Shown piece after piece: positions 12,666-64,000 of a stretch of 64,000 bases of DNA. The DNA lies in NCBI GenBank assembly GCA_963978895.1, contig OZ022245.1, forward strand, positions 26,201,584 to 26,265,583. Reading direction: 5' to 3'. The notes beneath the pieces are model-generated. The model saw nothing but the letters and a program-made list of their open reading frames with translations, was not told where the DNA came from and did no database searches. Within the stretch, counting starts at the first letter, position 1, and each line of letters starts with the position of its first letter. The position numbers were made by a program, and so were the translations under genes. This stretch comes from Erpobdella octoculata (lineage: Eukaryota; Annelida; Clitellata; Hirudinida; Erpobdellidae).

Positions 12666-14380
12666 ACAGAGAAAGAGAAAGGAAATTAAATTTATGTATT
12701 TGACTTTGGTGCACATCACCTCGTACAATATCTATTATATTTCTCATTTTCAGCGAGTTCATTTTTACGCACCACGCGCCATCTTTGAAATTGAGTTTCG
12801 ACTGCGGTTGCCATGTGAGTCTATTAAACATTTTGTTTAAACTCTCCGTTCGTTCTGTAGTGCAACAAGTCAGTCTGTCAAACTTAAGTGCACATATGAA
12901 TATTAGATGTGCAGAAGCAAAATCATGATATATATCCACACTGTTGCACTGTTCGTAAAAAGAATAAAGAATTGATTGGTTTATTATTTGGCATATTACT
13001 AATTATCTCAATATTATTTATTTTTCGGCACGCAAAAGCAAAATAACAGCCAAAAAAAGAAAAGAAAATGAATCACAAGAGATGTTAAATGACAAATTAG
13101 CAACATCTGAGACACAACGTGTTTCCACTTTTCCAGGCAGACGTGTGACGTCACTAAAAAAAAATTCAAAAAGAAGAACAAGTGGCCATTTTCATGTATA
13201 ATTCTCAGTTGCTTCATCGCTGGCGCCATTTTTTTCTGCTTTTCAAATATTTACGGCTGTTTGTTTTTATAAAATGAAACCGTAAATTTATTTTCTTAAA
13301 GAAAGTAATTTTTAAATGGTTTTCTATATTTTAGAAAAACCTTTTTTATTTTTACGCACCTTTTTCAAAACTTTCAAAAAGTTTTCCCGCTTCAATAATA
13401 TATAAATTTTTCATAAATGTTTTCTCATTAGGAAACATCTTCCGCGCTTTCGTCACCTTGAACTTTATTTTCCACTTCTACAGCCAAAGAATTAAAAACA
13501 AAAAAGTTGATGAAATTCTCTACGTTTTTTTGTATAATTTTTCTCGATTTGAAAAAGTTTCATGTCATTGCGAATCTTGTCATTCACATCCTCGACTACC
13601 AGACGCAAATCCAAATTTCTAGACATCGTTAATATTATAGTTATTATCATTATTATTAACTTACTTTCATTAATATAAATTTCATATAATATAGAATATT
13701 TCAACAGATATATATCGTAATAATTAGATTAAAGATTAAATCGAGATTTTGGTTGGTAAATAACAAAAGAATAAGAAATAAAGACCAAAGAACATTATGT
13801 GGCACGACCAGACATAAATAAATAAACTCGAGTTTATTTATTTATTCCTTTTGAGAAAATTTATTTCTTATTCATCTGTACATCTCGTTTCGCCGTTTAT
13901 GATATCGAGTGCGCATGTCCGGCTTTGTTTACTAATACATCGCGATCCACTTTTCTTCGCTGTTTCGGAATCTCGTTAAAAATAAAGTACGTTTGTTTAT
14001 TTTCTGTTTCGACAAATTCCACCAGACTAGGTGAATTCCTCTTAACCCATTTGTGCCTAAATTATGCATTGTTTCGGTGGTAATTAGGTTAAGTTTATTT
14101 TTTCCTGGCATAAAGTCAATTATTCTAGGAATTTGTCAAAACACAATGGACGATGCGACTAATTTGAACAGCTTAGTGTAGTTTAGTGTATTTTTATTTA
14201 TTTTACATTTAATTTATTGCTATTTTGTTATCTTTTACGTTTTTTATCGAATTTATTGTATTATCACCAATTATTTTCATCATCATGATCATTAAAATTC
14301 TTTTTATCTGAAAAAAAGTTTCTCTCAATTTCATCAAAGGTAGTAAAAAAAAATAAACCTAAGGAGAAAATATGTGAGAG
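12666..14380. other. Intergenic, AT-rich, no gene seen
   Basis: No supported exon on either strand. Short open frames are Lys/Phe/Ile-rich and match nothing known to me. Confidence 0.5.
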
Positions 14381-14382
14381 AG

Positions 14383-14386
<4 letters not shown>

Positions 14387-14437
<51 letters not shown>
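14387..14437 (+). repeat. (GA)n microsatellite
   Basis: About 25 AG dinucleotides. Confidence 0.95.
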
Positions 14438-14439
<2 letters not shown>

Positions 14440-15765
14440 TAAAGAAGAGGGGACCAATATTGAGTGTCCTGAGTTCGTCGGACCGAATCAATCTTCTTAT
14501 TAAAGAGTGGATGCAGTTCAATTTACATTTTTTAAATGTGATTTGTTGTAAATTTAGTTTTAAATTTATAAAAACGTTAGAGAGTGCGGACTTTTCCAGT
14601 GATGCATTAGCATTCGAGTCGTGTGACACCGGAAGAGGTCACTTCCCTACAGAACCAAAGACTCAAAAATTGAAGAAGAAAAAAATTATAAATTATTATT
14701 TCGAACCATTTTGTTTTAAATAAATTAAATTAAAGTTATAAACTCTCCGACGGTCCAGAGAAAGAGAAAAGATCATAAATTGCAATAAAAAGAGAGCGCT
14801 ATAAAACTTGACCGGATGAGCTCCTAACAGCTCTTCCGCAAGATCTTTCTTTCCTAACGAGCCGTTGCCGACCGCCTAATCCGTGTCAATGGCTTGGAAT
14901 CGAATTCACGTACTGAGCGGAGCGGAGCGGCAGATTTACTTCCGCTCAGAAAATGCATCCGCGTAATAACACACGACTCTGATTGCTCTCTCACGATTCA
15001 GAGTGAAACAAACCTTTTCCAAAAATAGTTTTCTTTCCATGAAAACTATTATATATATATACATGTTACATGTATAACCAGGCTATCTTGGTGACAGCTT
15101 GTATCCTTCCTTGAACGTTTTAGCCGTTGACAAATCACCACAGAAGGACCCCTATCGTTTCTTCAGCATTTGAGAAAGTCTAGCGAACATATTATAAATA
15201 AACCTGATATTGACATTTAATTTGCTATTCGATTTCCAGGTATGTCAACATATTCTAATTACTGTTTACAGGTAGGAGAGGGAAATGCAGTGACTCCACT
15301 CCCCTTCTCCCCTACTGAAGGCGGACTAGGGAGACTCCTGTGTCTCCATGTTTGTCATTCGCTGGCATGCCTTTTAGTACGACGCTACAAAAATGTAGAG
15401 AGTTCTCTTTCTATTTGCTCAGCTAAAATGTTTACTTAGTTAATTTTGTATGTCATATTGATTGAGAACCTGAAAAAAAGAAGAAGAATATAAAAATATT
15501 TGCCACGTCGAAATATAAGCTTTCCAGGTAAATCCTTCTCGTTAGTTCGGAAAGCGAGAGAAAAAAGTATGGCGGCGAGCGGACAGCGGTGGCGAGAGCG
15601 GACATCGGTGGCGAGAGAGGAAAGCGATGGCGAGAGAGAAAAGCGAAGGAGATTCAATTCATAATTTACACAACTCGTTTGTCCGTTGATGGCTTGAAAT
15701 CGTAGCAGTATTGCATTGACAATAATTTTCTCGCATGTGTATCTTCTACTACACTTCTATTCACG
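14438..15765. other. Intergenic, no gene seen
   Basis: Contains a GC-richer stretch with short repeats GGCGAGAGCGGACAGC-like at 15570-15640 but no recognisable exon. Confidence 0.45.
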
Positions 15766-15772
15766 TCTCTCT

Positions 15773-15815
<43 letters not shown>

Positions 15816-15945
15816 TCCCTCTCCATCTCTATCCACCCTCTCTCCCCCTTCCCCTCTCTCTCTTTTTCTCTCTCTCTCTCTACCTTCCATTCCCTCACAT
15901 ATGTCTCTCATCCTTTTCTCTCTCTTCCCCATTCTGTCTCCTCTG
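15766..15945 (+). repeat. Polypyrimidine (CT)n-rich tract
   Basis: A (CT)n core at about 15779-15812 with degenerate CT-rich flanks. Confidence 0.9.
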
Positions 15946-16125
15946 ATATCGAGAAGACATCAACATGAGACATTTCCACGTTATAAATCCATGGGAGGGA
16001 GGCTAGCAGCAGCTATCCACAGATAGATGGTCGTTCGTCATGTCTGGTCTAAACGTGAGCCTCTCCTTTGCTTGCCACGGACCGAAGCCTACAGAAAATG
16101 TTACGCGGATGTAATATGCGTCCCT

Positions 16126-16224
16126 GTGTGTGTGTGTGTTTCTGTCCTGTGTGCGTGCGTGTGTGTGTCTGTGCATGTGTGAGTGTCTGTGTGCGTGTGT
16201 GTTTCTGTGTGCGTGTGTGTGAGA
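16126..16224 (+). repeat. (TG)n-rich tract
   Basis: Imperfect TG/TGCG/TGTC repeat. Confidence 0.85.
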
Positions 16225-17404
16225 GAAAGGGAAGGGGGGATTAAATCGGGGGATGTGGGGGGGATAAGAAAAGAATTATTTTATAGACTGAAGATGTTCA
16301 AGAAAAGATCTTGCATAAAAATGAATTTAAAAGGAAAGAATTTCGTAGATTTTAATGTCGTCTCAAAGGATTGTCACTCATCGGGTCAGACGCTGTGGTC
16401 TGCTGTAGCCATGGGTCATCTATTAGCTAAAAGAGAGAGAGAAAGAGAGAGAGAGAACGGAAGTAAAAAAATAGGAGGAGAATTTTATAGTAAAACAAAA
16501 TAAACTCCTTTATATTAGTTCATATCGCAGAAACGGAAGTGAAAGAAAAATCTTAAAAAAAAAGAAAACCATTCACAGAACTAATTGACGTCCATTTGAG
16601 ATCGTATCTTTTCCGGAAATGGTCATCTCATTATTATCTCGTCATTCCCTAGAAAAGAGAAATCATCGGGCGAAGGGGGATGGGAGGGGGGGGGGAGGAA
16701 CCACCTATAAAAGGTCGCGTGCCAGCTTTGACCGGGAAGCAAATCTGTCAGGATCTGAATGCATGCATGCCACCCCAGTCAAGCAATTTGTTCCCGCTAC
16801 GGTTTGTGTAATGATTCGACCTTAACTGATGACTTGATTAAACAAGGGTCATCAAGGGTTCAGATAATTGCTTAATTCATTAGCAGGTAGTTCTGATTTT
16901 ATTGGTAAGTTAATAAATGAATTAGTAAAGATTTCTAATGAGCTCAATAATTTAATTTAATTTATTTCATTTTATACACAACAATTGTGTACATCTGTGT
17001 TCTAGTACGTTGTTTTAGAACCACTTTTCCCGAGCCTAGCAAGTTTAGAAACTACAATTACCGAAAGTCTTATATAGAAATCAACTGAAAGCGCATTTAT
17101 TCGATGAATATTGGGTGGATTTACACCGACCGTAAACACCAGTGAAATTAAACGGCCTGTAAAGATCGCCATACATTCATTACTGAAATACACCGCGGGA
17201 CAGGGTACGGGGAGGGGGATTCCACCACCATACATGGTTCAGATGGACTAGAGCCCTCTGTCATGATAAAGACAGGCTTTTATAATGACCGCGCGTGGAA
17301 ACATTAGCAAGAAATTGTTTTAAACCGAGAGCTGGCTAATGGTCGGTGTGTGGTAACACGTTGATGTATTTGATCGTGCACGCATATTATTATTGCTATC
17401 ATTG

Positions 17405-17406
<2 letters not shown>

Positions 17407-17461
<55 letters not shown>
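17407..17461 (+). repeat. (AT)n microsatellite
   Basis: Uninterrupted TA dinucleotides, ending about 20 bp before the TATA-like site of the putative semaphorin promoter. Confidence 0.95.
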
Positions 17462-17463
<2 letters not shown>

Positions 17464-17479
17464 AAGTTTGTACGAGCCA

Positions 17480-17955
17480 TATAAGTGCCGAGCGAGCGAC
17501 GGGTCGCGCTTATTTAATGTTGCGAAACACGAGGAGGACGACTATCGGACCCGATTGGAACCCGAGAGTACCCGAGATAACCCGAGTTGCATGTCGTGCG
17601 CTTCGTCGGATTGTGCGGACGTGATTAAGAAGAAGATTTAGAATCAGCTGCTTTGTTTTGTCGACGATATTCCGCTAAAATTCAATTTTTAATTAAGGGT
17701 TGAGAAATCTACTCCCGAGATCAGTTCCATCTGATTAATCGTTGTGTACTTGAAGATATTTTCGAGAAATTGAGCGAAAGTTTGGTTTTCGAGAACGAAA
17801 TTTCGGTTGATACGCCGATGACGTCGTGACGCGTCATGAAGTCATCGCTTGACGTCAAATTATTTCGATTCCACAAGAATTCGGGAGCTGGAGAAAGAAA
17901 CCCTGGAGATGACGTAACTTCGCCAGAGAAGACTTAAAATTGCAGGCAGGCAAAC
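17480..17955 (+). promoter_or_regulatory. Putative semaphorin promoter and 5' leader
   Basis: TATAAG at 17480-17485 begins a CpG-containing segment that contrasts with the AT-rich surroundings, then about 470 bp lead to the ATG. No strong 3' splice site was seen, so a continuous 5'-UTR is the simplest reading. Short ACCCGAG repeats lie at 17559-17587. The start of transcription is inference. Confidence 0.4.
17819..17917 (+). promoter_or_regulatory. Cluster of CRE/ATF-type sites
   Basis: Within 99 bp: TGACGTCG (17819), palindromic TGACGCGTCA (17827-17836), perfect CRE TGACGTCA (17850-17857) and TGACGTAA (17910-17917). The last lies about 40 bp before the semaphorin ATG. CREB/ATF factors bind TGACGTCA. 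Whether these act as promoter DNA or lie in the transcribed leader is not known. Confidence 0.5.
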
Positions 17956-62703
<44,748 letters not shown>

Positions 62704-63204
62704 GTAGGGATAAATTTATGAGTGCTTATGTATCTATCTATACATGTATGTATGTATATGTGTGTAATAATCTTTAAAAAAATAATTATATTCTTATTTT
62801 TTTACATTTAATCAAAAATTATTTTTTGCAGATGAAATAGTATTTTTTTTTACAATTCAAAATTGCCAATAAAGAAAACTTTCTTTAACGTTACTCTGAG
62901 TTGTGTTTATTTGACGTCTTTTCCTTTCTATGGATTCATTCTTTAAAGCAATTAAGTCATTTTTCAATGCAGCATCTCTTCCTCTTCTTCTTCTCCTCCT
63001 CCTCCTCTCTCTCTCTCTCTCTTTCTGTCTATCTGTTTCTTTCTCTCTTTCTCTTTTTTCTCATTTTTTCTTTTTTCTCATTTTTTTACTTTCCAACCTT
63101 TAAATTTCAAAGAAACATTAAAATCAGTTTTTTTTCTATCAACTCTTAGTTTACCGTCATAAAAAAAATTATTTGTCTTTGCGGTTTCTCTCTTGTTACC
63201 ATGG

Positions 63205-63356
<152 letters not shown>

Positions 63357-63584
63357 GGCGGCTTTGGGCAGTGCCTTCAAGTGAACGATGGCGTAATATT
63401 GGACCAGGATCACATTCAACCTGACACAATCAAACGCCATCTATTATTCATCCAACTTCCTCCTTCCTTTTTCTTTTCTCCTTCCGTTCTTCCTTCCTTT
63501 TCTTTTCATGCTTCCGCGTCTTCTCTTCCATCCGTCACAGACTTCCGCTCCATCCTTCCGCACCTTCTTCCGTCCCCTCTTCAA

Positions 63585-63835
63585 GGCCCATCCATCCGCT
63601 CTTCAAGGCTCATCCATCCATTCATCCACTCTTCAAGGCCCATCCATCCATTCATCCACTCTTCAAGGCCCATCCATTCATCCGCTCTACAAGACCCATC
63701 CATCCATCCATTCATCCACTCTTCAAGGCCCATCCATTCATCCGCTCTACAAGACCCATCCATCCATCCATTCATCCACTCTTCAAGGCCCATCCATCCA
63801 TTCATCCACTCTTCAAGGCCCATCCATTCATCCGC
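63585..63835 (+). repeat. Minisatellite, CTCTTCAAGGCCCATCCATC unit
   Basis: About eight copies of a 28-40-bp unit (CATTCATCCA or CGCTCTACAAGACC variants). Two 63-bp super-units are nearly identical, so a higher-order duplication has occurred. Confidence 0.94.
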
Positions 63836-64000
63836 TGTTCATTTTTTTTCCATCCACTCATCCAGTCTTATAATTCTACCAATGGGCATCTCTTTATCTA
63901 AAATCTACTCTTCAGTCCTCACTTTAGAACAGCCAGTCCGTCGGATTTCTTTTTATACAATTCATCAGTCCGCTCTAGAGAGTCATCTCTCCGTCCGCTC

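Overview
This is animal nuclear DNA. Genes have many introns with GT-AG splice sites, there are no operons, and long stretches are simple repeats. A 200-base run of N at 39447-39646 is an assembly gap. The gene content (a ribosomal stalk protein, a cell-cycle kinase, a class-1-like semaphorin), hAT-type MITEs and a Helitron remnant fit an invertebrate. A lophotrochozoan such as a mollusc or annelid is my inference and is not proven by the sequence.

Layout. 1-3960: AT-rich intergenic DNA with one short MITE and an (AT)n tract. 3972-6145: RPLP0 on the minus strand, five coding exons giving a complete 316-residue protein; intron 1 carries a 169-bp element present twice. 5866-6823: a short shared upstream region, because the next gene runs the other way. 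6824-10790: a complete CDK1/CDK2-class kinase on the plus strand, eight exons, 298 residues, with PSTALRE in place of PSTAIRE. 10791-17400: intergenic, with one possible membrane-protein ORF and several microsatellites.

17480 to the right edge: one very large semaphorin gene on the plus strand. Nine coding exons found between 17956 and 62703 encode a signal peptide and much of the sema domain. Splice phases agree at every visible junction. The part of the domain carrying the conserved EW...C..KG..C.NYI and CGTN segments was not found in the 21-kb third intron, which contains the gap. The 3' end of the gene lies beyond the window.

The semaphorin introns hold almost everything else: near-perfect (TCAC)n of about 216 units, (ATT)n of about 142, (ATGT)n of about 117, (ACAT)n of about 75 and (TG)n of about 87; roughly a dozen minisatellites; long polypyrimidine tracts; hAT-like MITEs; and one Helitron end. 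Most long open frames in the window are translations of these repeats and are not genes.

Functionally, RPLP0 (translation) and the CDK (cell-cycle control) are growth genes arranged head to head and could share promoter DNA. The semaphorin is a separate axon-guidance or cell-signalling gene with a cluster of CRE-type sites just upstream of its start codon. I see no tRNA, rRNA or CRISPR array, and no intact transposase or reverse transcriptase.
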